64,000 nt of DNA from Diphasiastrum complanatum (Eukaryota; Streptophyta; Lycopodiopsida; Lycopodiales; Lycopodiaceae): positions 1 to 64,000 of the forward strand of contig MU831836.1 in the NCBI GenBank assembly GCA_029204225.1, read 5' to 3'. Positions 35,007 to 47,609 of the stretch are shown in pieces; position 1 is the stretch's first letter, and each line of letters begins with the position of its first letter. The notes beneath the pieces were generated by a model, which worked only from the letters and a program-made list of their open reading frames with translations, did no database searches and was not told the DNA's origin. A program made the position numbers and the translations under genes.

Positions 35007-35660
35007 TGTGAAGGATTCTAGATCATTCAAGATCCAATCCATGTCCCTGATCTTTGGTTACAATAAGGAGCAAACCAACAATTTTGCCAATGTAGAAAAA
35101 TCAGAATCTACATACAAAATGAGATGCAAACTCTAAGAGATACTGATCAAACATGAACCAAAACATAAAATATATTTGTTTTCTGTACAATTACAGTACC
35201 CTATTGTATTTCACACGTGTGGAACCAAAAGTAGCAAAATATGAGCATTCTACACACAAGATTGCAAGATATCACCAAGATAGTGCACCAATGAGTAGTA
35301 GAACCCAAAGAGAACCATGTATAATGATGAAATGAGAGAGATAATGGAGAAGATGTGTCTATCCATGAGTTAAATTCTTTTTCTAGAGTGTCCAAACCCT
35401 ATTTGGTTACTTGGCTTTCCCTCCAAAATGTAAACCCTACTATTTTTGGGTCTAGATTCAATGTACCCAAAGTTCAAATTTGAATCTCTCTCAAACTCGA
35501 CTATCAACTTTCCCACACTTTCAAAAAGTGTTTATTGAATGTATTTTAAACTAATTTAACTTCAAAAAGTTTTATCTCTAAGTCTAAAATGAGTTTTGGC
35601 CTCTTATTAACAATTTAACAAAATATGACTAAACTAGACTAAACTAGTTGAAATCTCTCA
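35007..35660 (-). repeat. LTR of element G (5' LTR)
   Basis: A 654-bp LTR with minus-strand start TGAGAGATTTCAAC and end ...CCTTCACA; homologous to the F LTR at 24186-25013 but without the CT expansion. CACACGTGTG lies at 35212-35221. It does not match the LTR at 30649-31320, which should be its partner if G and H were one element. Confidence 0.82.
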
Positions 35661-38600
35661 CATGAGATAGTGTCTTCCCTTTCCATATCTTTGCTCATGA
35701 AAACAAGCCTACATATTTTTTGACCCAGAGTGTAAGTTTCTTGACCCTTTGTATAAATCCGACCCTAGAAATCTGACCCAACGACTTTACATTGATGTTC
35801 GCCAACTTTGTACATGCATTTATGGCACAAAAGCAGTTGTAATAACTTTAAGAAATTCAATTGCAGATATTTTTAGTATATCAAACTTAGAATCTTCATC
35901 AAAAAACTTCTTTTGATATTCCGAGTCTAATCAATTGTTAATCAGTATCAGCATTATCACACTCAACAAGCTGAAGTTATAACTTCATGCCATTGTACTC
36001 ATTGTTGATAATAATCAAAGTGCTTTTGTTATGGTTCTATTGCGCATTTGTATGAATCCTTCGTTTGAATTATTTTGCTGCTAACTGTGACGCTTCTAAT
36101 CCACGCATCTAGATCGCTCTCAGCTTTTGCTCATACCCACTGATTTTCGACAAACCATCATCGCATAGACAGGTCGCAATCCATGAATCAATTACAAGAA
36201 CAACGTTAGGCACGAGTAATAGGTCTACTCTCATAGATGAAAATATTAATGGCCCATCAAATCCAGCACTCATAGATGGGATCTCACAGTTATATACTTG
36301 GATATATGTGCTACAACTCACAATTGAGGATCGAACTTTGAGGTATTGATTTAAGCACATGCACCTATCAAATTATATGGCATCTCCTTGAGGCCATACT
36401 CTTGAGAGCTTGGAAAACTCTCATTGGCCAAGGAGTACGAGATAATCAAAGTGGTCCCCAAGATTAGGAGGTGGTCGATCTTTCATTACTCGCATAAGGG
36501 TAGTGTGGGCTCTTCCCTCACTAGGGCTTTTCAGCTAGACCAATCCCCTCTCAAAAAGATCTCTAACATATGACATACAATGTTATTATATCAAAAGACT
36601 TCCACATACATGGATTTTAGAGAAGCACTAACAACAAAAAATACACCACATGTAAGCACATGTATTATGTGTACTTGAGATTAAAGGGCTTGGATGTGAA
36701 TAAAAATAGGTTCATTAGCCAACCAGTACTGATAAGTCAACAAGAGTCATTCCATGTGATGTCAAGGTCTTGACATTTTAAGGTTGCTAGTTGTTATGCA
36801 AACTACTACATTGTCTGCTTCTCTCTTTGAATTCAAGTTTATATAGAGTTTCGAGCTTCATTTGGTTGTTTGAGCATGACTTTGAAATATAGATAGGGCT
36901 AATGTCTATGTTTTATTGTTGTTGTATTTGCACTATTTCGCATCTTTATCTATGCAAAATTCCCAATAATAGAATGTAGGCAATATTGCCTAAATGCTCT
37001 ATAATTTTGTATCAAAATAAAGAAATATCATAGTCTTCAATATTCATCACAAAAAAAAAAACTCTCAAAAGTCACACAAATTTCGTGGCAAAATGCCTTG
37101 AGATTATAAACTCAAAGCCAATGCATGGTAAATTCAAGAAACAAAATATTATTTAAAATCATAAAAAATGGAAATCTATTTTTGTATCTTTTTTCATCAT
37201 GTAAATTATTTTTTCACTTAAAGGCAATTCTCGATATAAAAACCTTGTTCAAATTATTGTCACTCTTATTCTCGTTTGGGACAAGCTTAAAGACATTCAA
37301 TCTTGACAAATTAAACTACATTGTTGGTAAATTTTTAGCTATGAGTGCTATAAATAAAAGTTATTTAGAAAGATTCATAGAAAAAATTTCTACACTAGCT
37401 CAAGATATTCACAGACTTTCCCAGCTTTTATAGTTGTTGTAAAAACTTTTGCCATAGTGTGTATCTAAAATGGTCTTTTCGCTAAATGTTGGATCTATTT
37501 TTCCATGGCCAAGAAACGATTAGCACATTCATTGTGAGCAAGTGTAACCTATTGGACATTTTGAGAATCTACACAATTTTTTTATGTGTCATTACGTGGT
37601 AAGTTTGAGAAGCAAACTACTTTTTTATATCAATATAAATTGAAATCTCCATTTTACAACATTGAATTTATTGTTTCAATCCAAGCAAAGCTTCTCGTGA
37701 TCTCAAAACCTCGTTTAATATCATATGATAGGTCCTCCTACACTCTTATTTTGCCAAGCACCTTGCGTATGAAATTGCAAAATTATATCATTGGCACAAG
37801 CAAAGTAAATCATGGAAAATTGTGTATATAATGAAATCCTGCCCAAAGGATTTTTGGAATTCAACACCATCAAAGGCGTATGAAGTTTACATAGGTTGAA
37901 CTTTACACTGCATAAAAATCATAAGCAAAATTTTGTGTTGACACTTTCTTGGACATATTTCATCTATAGGTTGGTTTTATTTTGAGAACCCATCGTCTCT
38001 ATGGGCATAATGCTCTTTATGCTCTAGAGCCCATGCCCTCAAAGAGCATGATGATGCCCTTTATGATGTGACGCTGGGTTTTAATGTGCAAGCAAAGAAG
38101 GAAGATAATTATGTCACATGATGCCCTCAAAATTTTCAACACTTCATTGACAAGAATACAATACTAGAGTAAAACTTGTAAATTTGAAATTTATGACCAA
38201 AATTAGTGCACTTTCTATGAATAAAAAAACCTACAAACTTCTGAAGTGAGAGGCTAAAATCAATTTCAACAATTCGCCTCTAAGAATTTATTGATTTTTC
38301 TAGAGCATTGTAAGAAACATGCAAAAGAGTACATAATCAAGGGCTGAATTTCCTAATTGTGCATACTTCCTAACCCATTAAAAATAATTCTTCAACATAT
38401 AGCTAAAAAGGCTCATTGATTTGATTTTCTTGTGCCTTGGAATATATTTTTTTGGCAATGAACCAAATTACTTTGATGATCCGATGTCAAAGAGGCCAAA
38501 GAGCACTAGGCCATAGTTATTCAGAACCATGGATTAAGCATGAGTTAAAACCACCATGGGAGAAGAGTAAAAGCTCAAGACCCTCAACTTCAATGGAGCA

Positions 38601-39730
38601 TAACCATAGCAGATCAGAAGTGGCAAATTTCAATTGCTTCATTTGGCTACAACTCCAATGGCATCCTTCAAAGGATGCCATGTAGGTTTCAATTTTTCAT
38701 CCTCAGATACCAGTAGAAGCCCATTCTGATGAAGAAATGCATTTTGGGCTTGTTCCACATTAGATCAGCTTCATGATTGACTTGGGTTTCAAAATGTGGG
38801 AGGAGAGCCAATAAGTAATCAGGACTAGAAAGTAAATGTGTTCACCATGCTAGTCCAAAATTTTACAGGCAAAGAAATGAGCATATTTCTTCTTTCCTGT
38901 GTGTTTCCACCACCTTGTTTCTTCTTGTAAAGGAGAAAATTTCTTGTTCCAAGCCTCCCTGCTGGCTCATTTAAGCCCAAAGCTGCAAAATGATAAACAG
39001 AGATTTCTCAGGCGGAGTTACAGGATAAAATACCAAACAGAATTTTAGCCAATGCAAACTTTTGTTTCAGCTCGAGCTCAAATTTCTATCTTCAATGACC
39101 AACACTATTCTGGTTAATACTTTAAAGCAAAACGGTAACTGTCCAGCACCACCAACTAGCATCCTAGAGCTTCTATCCTCATCACAATCAGTCTTGATTC
39201 ACACAAAGCCTACTTCGCAGTTAACATTAACACTTTCCTACAAGCAGATTCAGTGGTTGATCGTGAAAGCTTGTAGCTAGACACGATGATCAATTTGTCC
39301 TACTTAATCTTCTAAAATATCAAAAACAAAGAGGTAAGAGAAGCTTGCTTCTCAAGTAGCCATCGCACATTTGGTGTACAGAAATTTAAAAAATGGAACT
39401 TGAGCAACCATAATCTTGACAATAACTGCTTCAATTAATAGAATTTGTGACATAGAATATCTTCATGGGAACACAAGATCTCTAATTTGAGGTTGGATCA
39501 TGACTAAGTGTACAAGAGATTGCAAAGTACTAGAAACCAAAAGCTGAAAAATGGCACAAGACAGCAGATTGTTGTAACAAAGAGGATGAAGTGTTTCCTG
39601 TGTTTGTCACACAAAAGATACCCCAAAGTATCACAGGCTAGAGGGACAGGAAGGGGGGTTTGTTTGTAGAAATAGACAGAAATCTTCACGAACAGGAGAT
39701 GATAGGATCTCAACAGCACAACACTCATAG
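35661..39730. other. Intergenic AT-rich sequence, no gene seen
   Basis: Only short open frames with no recognisable motif were seen. No LTR ends, primer-binding sites or zinc knuckles. The part after about 38,900 becomes less AT-rich toward the DUF7054-like gene and could hold its 3' untranslated region. Confidence 0.5.
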
Positions 39731-40351
39731 TTAAATCAAGCTGACTGAGAACAGCTTTGTACCTTCGAAGTCATTGTTGGCACAGCACAGATCCACTGTT
39801 TTGTAATTTACTCCAAGCAGAGGCACCCGCCCTTCCCTAGCATAAGCTTTTAGAGCAAGCTGAATCACACGCTTCACAGTATCATGAGAATACACCAGAA
39901 ATCTCAGTGGGCCAGGACTGCCGATAACGTTCACAGTCACCAACAATTTGGTCGCTTCCCCAGATTTGTTCTATCACATAACAAACAGCTCAAGTCAATT
40001 CCTTGCTGATAATGTTCTGTATAATCTCAATGAAGACTTTTGCTTCTAATCAAGATTATTACTCACCTTGGCAGTCGATCCTGCTTTTCTAGATGGTCTG
40101 GATTTATTCTGTGCATGTTCCGGTGATCCAGTACGACAGATCCAAGCACCTCTGTTGGGCTTGAAATCAGATACCTTGAAAGCTTTGGTGGGATTTATCT
40201 TAGAAGATATGGAAATAGGTATGTCGAATTTTCCATCGATAACAGGAAGACCTGCTGAGTTTGAACAATGTAACGAATCCGGGTACAAAGTTGATCTGGG
40301 CATCACAGTTGCCACTGAAATCTGCGCTTTTGGCTTGCGAGATCTGGACAT
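39731..40351 (-). CDS. DUF7054-like plant protein (two exons)
   Basis: Exon 1 is 40351-40067 (95 codons, start ATG, S/K/R/P-rich, M-S-R-S-R-K-P-K). The intron is 40066-39971 (96 nt, GTGAGT donor, TAG acceptor, phase 0). Exon 2 is 39970-39731. The 174-residue product carries L-L-V-T-V-N-V-I-G-S-P-G-P-L-R-F-L-V, then a D-T-V-K-R-V-I segment and A-L-K-A-Y-A-R-E-G-R-V-P-L-L-G. This matches my memory of the plant DUF7054 family (Arabidopsis At4g22758-like), whose function is unknown. The C-terminus after L-L-G is shorter and less typical than in relatives, and a possible GT donor near 39757 could lead to a further exon. It is one of only two intact host genes here. Confidence 0.75.
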
Positions 40352-41200
40352 TTTGCTGCGTTGCTAATTGATCCAGTCAACAAAAAATACCGTCAGATTT
40401 ATTTCTCGTGTCAGTGAACTTTGATCCTCCTGGGAATATCTGGCACCTTGCAAACTTCCTATGCTGCTGGTATCTGTCACTCCCACCAGAAAGGAAAAGC
40501 ATAAAAATATATCACGTCCACCGTAAGGTCGAATTGTTCAACTTCGACCAGCTGAGACTGTGACACTCATCTGATCAGCCAAATATCAGAAACTTATAAT
40601 TCACGAAGTCATGGTTGAAGGTGTTTCTTAGCTCATGCAGGATCGACTACACCCAGACAACGTGAATCCAAGCATCTCACGCTCATCGTTTGAAGCATGC
40701 AAACGAATTTACCCAAGTAGTTGGCTGTGTTATGCTGTTGCATGCGCAGAAGCAAGCTCTGACTGCACCCAGATGCGCTTCAGCTGCGTTCCCAGTGTGC
40801 ATGATCAAAGGACGCTCATCCCAATCGCCCACAACAAATAGCAGCCAATTCAAAGCAGCTATGGATACTTGCTCAGCAGCAATTACAAACAGGTATGGAC
40901 TGTGAATTCTGAGATAATCCTCAAGAAAGCAGAGCAAGCTAGAAGCCGCTATGAGGGAGGACAAGCTTCTGCTACAGCAATGGCGATGGAGAAAGCAATA
41001 GAAAGGTTATGGATGAGTTATATTAATTAGATGATTAATATTATTATTATTACCTGTTTTAAACTATTTTATATGTGAATCAAGAAACAAAGCGCAGTGA
41101 CGGTGGGCACTTGACACGTGTATGTGTCCCTTGCAAACACCAAGGGAGGGTCATATGCAGGACCAGAAACTGCTCCGCCTTTCACTGACACGTGGAGGCC
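40352..41200 (-). promoter_or_regulatory. Upstream region of DUF7054-like gene with G-boxes
   Basis: Relatively GC-rich sequence upstream of the start. CACGTG cores occur at 41115-41120 and 41189-41194, within TGACACGTG contexts, about 770-840 bp upstream of the start codon. G-boxes are bound by bZIP and bHLH factors in plants; function here is inference. A TTG-initiated open stretch at 40964-40683 lacks an ATG and is probably untranslated. Confidence 0.35.
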
Positions 41201-44200
41201 TAAATGCGTATTTCACGGGCAGGGCTATGGCACATGTTAAAAGGAGATGGCAACTGGAATAGGGGTGATGCCCTTAGCCTTAGAAAAGAGAGAGCGAGCG
41301 AGCGCGCGCTTAGGGTGTTATGGAGAGAACTAGTTTTAGAGCTTTTCATTGGTTCATGTGTGATTAAGGTTCTAACCAAGGAGGTGTGTTTGATGGACAT
41401 GTGTATTTCACTTTATCCCATAAAATTAATGTCATTTTGATTGAAAGGCATGATTGTTCTGCAATTATGCAAAGCATAAACTTCAAGATGAAAAGCGTGA
41501 CAAGTTAAGAGTTCCTTTGAAATTAGGGTTTCCGCTAGGAGAAACATCAATGATAGAGAGAATGAATGAATGGCGTTACATTTACTTGTTATAGAGAGAA
41601 AATATGAATGAATGAATGGCATTATATTTATTTGGTTTCACTCCCCTTCTCCTCCTCCCCCCCACCACACCCCCCCCATCCAAATGTAAAGACAATGTAT
41701 ATGGAAAGCTTTGAATTTAATAGTAAATTAGGACAAGCTTACAACAAAACATTAGTATATAAAAATTAGTTCCACTTCTTACAAAGATAGAACAAAAAAC
41801 ATAAATATCATGCCAAAGACAACCAATTTGTCGAGCCATTTATCACATAATCTAGTCCCCGAACAACTCGTGGCCTCCACACTCGCTACGCAAGTGTGAA
41901 ATTGTATGTGCTAAAAACCTTGTACATAGTGCCCAAAGCAATATGTCATTATATTGAATGATATTATTTTATACTACAACACCAAACAAAATCCCAACAA
42001 ATATTTATGCCTCCAGTGGAAGCTTTCAAGGGGCATACAACCTTCATGTTGTGGGCTTTAGAGACATCCATCATGACCTTAAAACTCATATTCATTACAT
42101 CGCGTGCTTCTAAAACATCAATTCCCATGAATTTCTCATCAACCCGTTAAATATATTTTCATTAAATATTGACTTCAGTCCTTGGCTTTGAAACTGTGAG
42201 CCATGGCATCGTCAAAGTTTTGGGGACTTGTGGCTTCCCCATACCCTATGAAAAAATTCCACACATTTTGGAGCATAAACAACGTTATGTTTTTCCAACC
42301 CAATGGCAATGAGAATGTCCCCATGAAACAAAGACTCGTACTGGGACAATTTGCTATTCTGGTTAGTAGTGGTTTCAAAGTGGTGGGTAGAAGGGCCCCT
42401 TGAAGTTACTACTCACGAAAACAAATTTTTGAAGTTTCCATGGGGACATCTATTTCAGAAAATGTCGATGTGTTCATGAAGAGATGCTCTTAGTGCCCAT
42501 AAAGCCCATAAGACTTGGACCATAAAGCAAATTCTAATCTATACATGATGACAAGTGTCCAAAGAAAAGTCAACCAAAAACTCCACCCATTCTATGAAAG
42601 TGTAAAGCCCTTATCACATGCCTTTACTCTTCACCAAAGTTGCTTGTGTGAAGAATCTAAGACATAAATTCAAACTACCTTTCTAACATACCTTAACAAT
42701 GGCCAAATTCAAGAAATTACTAGTAAGAAACTTTTCCCTTGTTCCTTTCCTCCTATAAAGAAAACAAAAAAAGATTACTCTCTTGAATTTCAACATTGAT
42801 TTATTTATCAATCTTGTCATTGTTGGCTATATTGAGTTACATTACGCAATCCCTGCTTTCGTATGAATTCATTGTTCAATTATATTATTTAGCCCACTTT
42901 CTGAACATTAATTTGGTAAATTATATTGACAATGTAGTCATTGTTCATAATAGGGGTTTCTTGGAATATAACTAAATGCTTACATACTAAATGTGAAGAC
43001 TCTAAATTTTAATAGATAGATTTAATTATTAGAAATCTTAAAATTTGAGTTATTGTAAGAAAAATTTGTTGAGAAATAAAAACAATTGTTTGGAAGTCAA
43101 CATCGTTCCATTCTTTGTTGAAACCCATTTCTAGAAAAAAAAGTCGCTCCCACTCTTGATCAATGTCATTTTTTAAGCACTTGTAGAGACTGTCAACACA
43201 ATATAGGAACCGTTTTGCCAATCTGTCATGGCATAACTCAAACCCATTTCAAGGTAGGGGACTAGGCCACAGGCCCACGGCCTACAACAATTCCAAAACA
43301 AATACTTTTAACTTTTTTCATGACATTGGTACATGGTTTCAACATAGTGTATAGGAGCAAATGGACCAAATTCCTCAAAAAGAGGGAGTTTGGATGCCTG
43401 ATGCACTTCTTTGATTATCATGCAAAACGCATGAATCCTTAGCTCAATTAAGAGGTTTCAAGAACCTATTATTCATCCAAGACTCATGAATGAACATGGT
43501 CCTACCATTAAAGTGCCATGGCCAAGCTTATGAACAATTTTGTACAGTAAATTATGTTATTTTAAGCCACTAGTTGTTGCTCATCAAAATTTTCCAGCCA
43601 TAAAATTGTACAATTTCATTGCATAGGAAAGGATATTTTGGGAACTTACAACACCGTTGAATGGTCATTCATTTACCAGCCTTCAAATGGTAGTTTTACT
43701 TGGTGGAAAATGTATCCTAAATGCATTTTCCAATACATAAATTGAAGCTTAAAAATTTTAGTTTATTTAATAGGATGTTATTTGCATGCCCAGGACTGGT
43801 CTCGGGCAGCGTGTCCACGCTAGAGATCGGTAGACCACCAACTCGTAAGTTAGTTATGATTGTAAGGAAATTTGACGTGGCCCAGATAGGCTGCAGAGGT
43901 GTCCAGTGAGGTATCACAGTGCACTACTAGTGGTGCATGGGCCTTGGAGGGTATAAGTATACCTATTGGGCTCTCACTAGTGTATGCTTGATTGCATGAC
44001 TGGTAGCAGGATGTTGCTGGTGTGAATTCTCATTCATGTTTGAGATTGATCCTTGGCTTGGGGGCTAGATCCGTTCGATCTAGATTTGGTTGGGTTGGTT
44101 TGTCCACCATCCGTTCCCTTGTTTGTTGCTTGTATTGGCATGCTTAGAATAGGATCCTTGGTTGAGGACTTTATATTATTGGTAATTAATTTCTTGGACA

Positions 44201-44772
44201 CAAAAAGTCATGGGCTTCTTGTGTTAAGGACATTATTCACATAAAGCTCATGCGCTTATCCATGTAAAGAGCATGATGCAATCATTTTTTACATGATGGT
44301 CATAAAAATTGTGTGCACATAAGGTAAATTTGACCACTAAAGCCTCTTACCTACAAATAGAAAGGATGTAAAAAACTTTCTAATTATGATTTGTACTAAA
44401 TCTAAAGTCATGCTTAGATAGACTTTATCGATTTTCAAACCTTTGCCCTCTTGCTCTACATAGTCTACACTCAAGTAGGGGTCTCTATACTTTGAGAGGA
44501 CTTCATTTCAAATAAAAAGGCTCATTTTGCAAGGCTTCACCTACAAAATTGTCACATTCACCATGCCTTTATGGCATTCAAGCATGTCATTTCATGAGGT
44601 TTCCCATATAAACTAATACAAATTCTACATTCTATAAACATTTTTGAGAAAAAAGGGTCTTTTGCAAATGATCCAGTCCTAAAAGTCCTAACCCTCGAAC
44701 TTTATGGGAGCTAGAACCCATTCTCTCAAGTAAAGGTCTTCAAAGCCTAGAATTTTCTGTTGCCAAAATTTG
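41201..44772. other. Intergenic, no gene recognised
   Basis: AT-rich sequence with a C-rich run at 41642-41680. 43,780-44,220 is GC-richer with a TATAAGTATA motif near 43,955, and may be an unrecognised repeat or LTR. Nothing firm. Confidence 0.35.
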
Positions 44773-44964
44773 TGTTAGAAGTCAATGTACACTTTACACT
44801 TGAATGCTTGATCAATGTGAACTCTATAGTTTGTTAACTACTTGTACTCATCTCCTTATTATGGACTTTCTTGTGTAACCGTGAATATTATTCTAATGCT
44901 ACAATTGGAGTTCTCCTTCTATGTGATCTTGCTTGAATATATGTTGTTTGCCTAATCCTCAACA
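44773..44964 (+). repeat. Short (192-bp) copia-type LTR, element K
   Basis: TGTTAGAAGTCAATG... to ...CCTCAACA, directly followed by a primer-binding site at 44965. A length of 192 bp is short for an LTR and typical of small-LTR copia or TRIM elements. No second LTR was found to the right. Confidence 0.6.
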
Positions 44965-44979
44965 TGGTATCAAAGCTCC
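44965..44979 (+). promoter_or_regulatory. Primer-binding site of element K
   Basis: TGGTATCAAAGCTCC abuts the LTR end; one base differs from the usual TCAGAGC. Confidence 0.75.
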
Positions 44980-46020
44980 CATCTTCCTGAAGTGCATGTG
45001 TCAGATCTCAATGTTAGGTGAGATGTCTCTCGATTAGTGTGAGAAGAGATGAACCATTGTCAGTGATTTTTTATAAATCCCAAATCTTAGAGAGGAGAAT
45101 TTTTTTTAACCCTAAAGCACATTTTTAACTTGTCTACAACAAACTATCAATGTTAAGAGATCGATTGCAAGCATGTGAATGAAATTTTTGATGAATTTCA
45201 AACATTTTTTAGTACTCAATAAAAATTTAACCATTTAAGAGCCATGCTTCTATGTCCTAATATCGTTTGTGGTTGGGCTTATGTAAAAAAAATGCCAACA
45301 AAGTCGATTACTATTGATTGTCATTCTCTAATCATTACATGGCCAAGGAACATTCCCCATAATATATGTAGTTTTCCATTTGTGGGGATTAGTCTAAGGC
45401 TCTTGAGGATCTAGCGACATTCTCTCATTTCTTGAAAATCTGACTTGATCTAGCATGGATGGGTCTTGTGTAATCTCACATGCAAAGAGGCCGTGGTAGA
45501 TCTTTGTAGGGTCATCAAATCTCACTTTTTTACATGTAATACCTTAAAAGTAAATATTGTTCATAACAATGATGATTTGATACCTAAATTGCCACATAGA
45601 GCACAATTTGGTTCTCCCATTACCACATAGACTATATAATTTGTGTGAATGATTCACATGATACAATGGCTCAACTCATGGTGTCCAAGCCTTTTGTGGT
45701 AATGGAAATTGAAAAGCTAATAATACAGGGCAAAAAATTTAAAAAAATGAGAGTGGACACTTAAAAAATAGATGTGCTAGCGATTGTCGTGACACCTATC
45801 AAAAGACATTTAGAGAATTATCCATTGAAATTTTTGCATCTATTGCACCTATCAAAAGACATTTAGAGAATTATCCATTGAAATTTTTGCATCTAGTAAA
45901 ATGCATTTAATATTATATGGCATGTCATGTGTTACATAATGCTTCTTGGTTTCCAAGGGAAGGCTCAAACTTGCGACCAAAGAAACTTTGGATGGCACCC
46001 TAACCAACAAAGCTAATTCC
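44980..46020 (+). pseudogene. Element K remnants with half a zinc knuckle
   Basis: No long frame. At about 45751-45790 the plus strand encodes E-S-G-H-L-K-N-R-C, the second half of a gag zinc knuckle. The remainder is not recognisable. A 53-bp tandem duplication follows at 45793. Confidence 0.4.
45793..45895. repeat. Tandem duplication, period 53 bp
   Basis: CACCTATCAAAAGACATTTA... occurs twice, 45793 and 45846, with 50 identical bases in each copy. Confidence 0.93.
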
Positions 46021-46399
46021 ATTGAGATGTGTTATATAATGAGTGAACAATGAGTAAAATGAAACATGCAAAACTGACAAAAAAAATTAATTTCGTCCAC
46101 CACTTCTATTTTATTTTATGTTCTTTTCTTTTTTTCGAGTCTTGGATTATTGTTAGGGCAGCATTCCATAGCCTTCAATCATGGAGTGTTCGGGAAAGTC
46201 GGCAAAGTTCAAGAATGAAATCGGCAACTTTTGTCAAAAATCGACATGCTCTAAAACTTGCAGGTTTTTTTTAGGTCATAAAACAATGTATAATCGGCAT
46301 GTATTGTATTGAGGGTCATCCTTAAGAAAACCGAAATAGTTCAGAAAATACAGGTTTTTGGAGGAGAACCCAAAAAAGGTTTCCCGAACAGTGCAGGCT

Positions 46400-47609
46400 T
46401 CAATGGAGCTCTATTTCTGATCGTGTTTCGTGCATTTCTCGTTCGATCCTCGTCGTTTCGTAACCCTTCTCCAACGTTTGGTTCGAGCGTTTTCTTGCGT
46501 TTGCTTCCGGACTTTCGTGTATTTGTTTCTTCACGCGCGTTGTTTGTCGCAGAGGATTCTGTCTTGCAACATACCGTAGTAAAACCTCTCATTCCCTGTA
46601 AGCTTTTCCATCTTCTTTATGCGATTAGGGCTAGCTTAGCAGTTGGGTTTGGGGTGGATCAGAATTCTATGAGCTGTGACCTTTTCATTTGTTTTTTGAA
46701 CTTTTCTCTGCTGATATGCTGAAAATGTTAGATTTAGTGTTTTTCGGGATTGTGCCTAGATCAGTCTGTTAGGGTTTCCGTCTCTGTAATCCCAATATGA
46801 TTCATTATTATCCATTGCAATCATGCTTCCTTGTGCATTTTATCTCTTTGCATCAACGAATAAAACATTATTGCAGCTTTCGAAATTGCCGGTTTTGATC
46901 TTGCTGGTGTTGTTCACTGCAGGGTTGAATAACTGTGCAAGGCCAGGGAATGCATGAAAGAAGATATTTTCTACGAGAAGCTTTGAAGTAGAATAGGACC
47001 TAGCAGCCTTCCAGGTTCACTTTTGGGTCTGATCTCTCCTACTCTGGATGCTTGAAAGAAGAAACGATCTGCAAGAAGCTTCGAGTTCAAGTAGTTTGCT
47101 AGCTGCAGAGGCCGGAACAGTTGCTGGCTCTAGGCTTGCATCTGCCCATTAAGATTAGCTGAATGGAGAATATTATGATTGGCTTTTAATGCTGCAACAA
47201 GGGCGAGGCTGCTACAAAGGACTGGAGGTAGCAAAACTTGAAGGGCCATAGGAAGGGTAAGATTTACTTTCTTTTGCTTCTCAGAAAGAACTTTTCAAGC
47301 TTTTATACTTTCATGTGCTTCTCATCGGGTAATTTAAAGGTATCAGAGTTAACAGAGTCTGATGTTGAGAATCTTGTTAAAACTAAAATGTGAGTAACAT
47401 TTTGAAATATGTTATTGGAAGAGTTAAGTCACATTTTTAATCTTTACCAGCCGCTTGGATAAGAGATGTTAGAGATATGACTCGGAATCAATGAACCATT
47501 ATGTTGAATATAGCATGTTCTTTTCACTTCATAAAAGTGTTAGTCATTGTCCATACCCTGTTCCTAACTTCAAAGCAAGTTATTCTACAGGACTAAAGAG
47601 CAGGCGAAG
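46400..47609 (+). promoter_or_regulatory. TAF10 5' region with two untranslated-exon introns
   Basis: Splice-like signals divide the leader: donor CCCT|GTAAGC at 46598 with acceptor CACTGCAG ending 46922, and donor AAGG|GTAAGA at 47257 with acceptor TTCTACAG ending 47590. This would give introns of 325 and 334 nt, and a last leader exon starting at 47591, 19 nt before the start codon. Exon assignment is inferred from consensus only; the first exon start is not fixed. Confidence 0.5.

Noticed and set aside
30649-35660. G and H as one intact element with two LTRs
   Set aside because: The two LTRs do not match each other, and integrase is missing between the halves.
40683-40964. Possible extra minus-strand exon upstream of the DUF7054-like gene
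   Set aside because: The open stretch lacks an ATG, has an upstream stop and no recognisable domain; more likely promoter or untranslated sequence.
46309-46722. 137-residue plus-strand frame upstream of TAF10
   Set aside because: It crosses a good splice donor at 46598, has no domain and lies where the TAF10 leader is expected.
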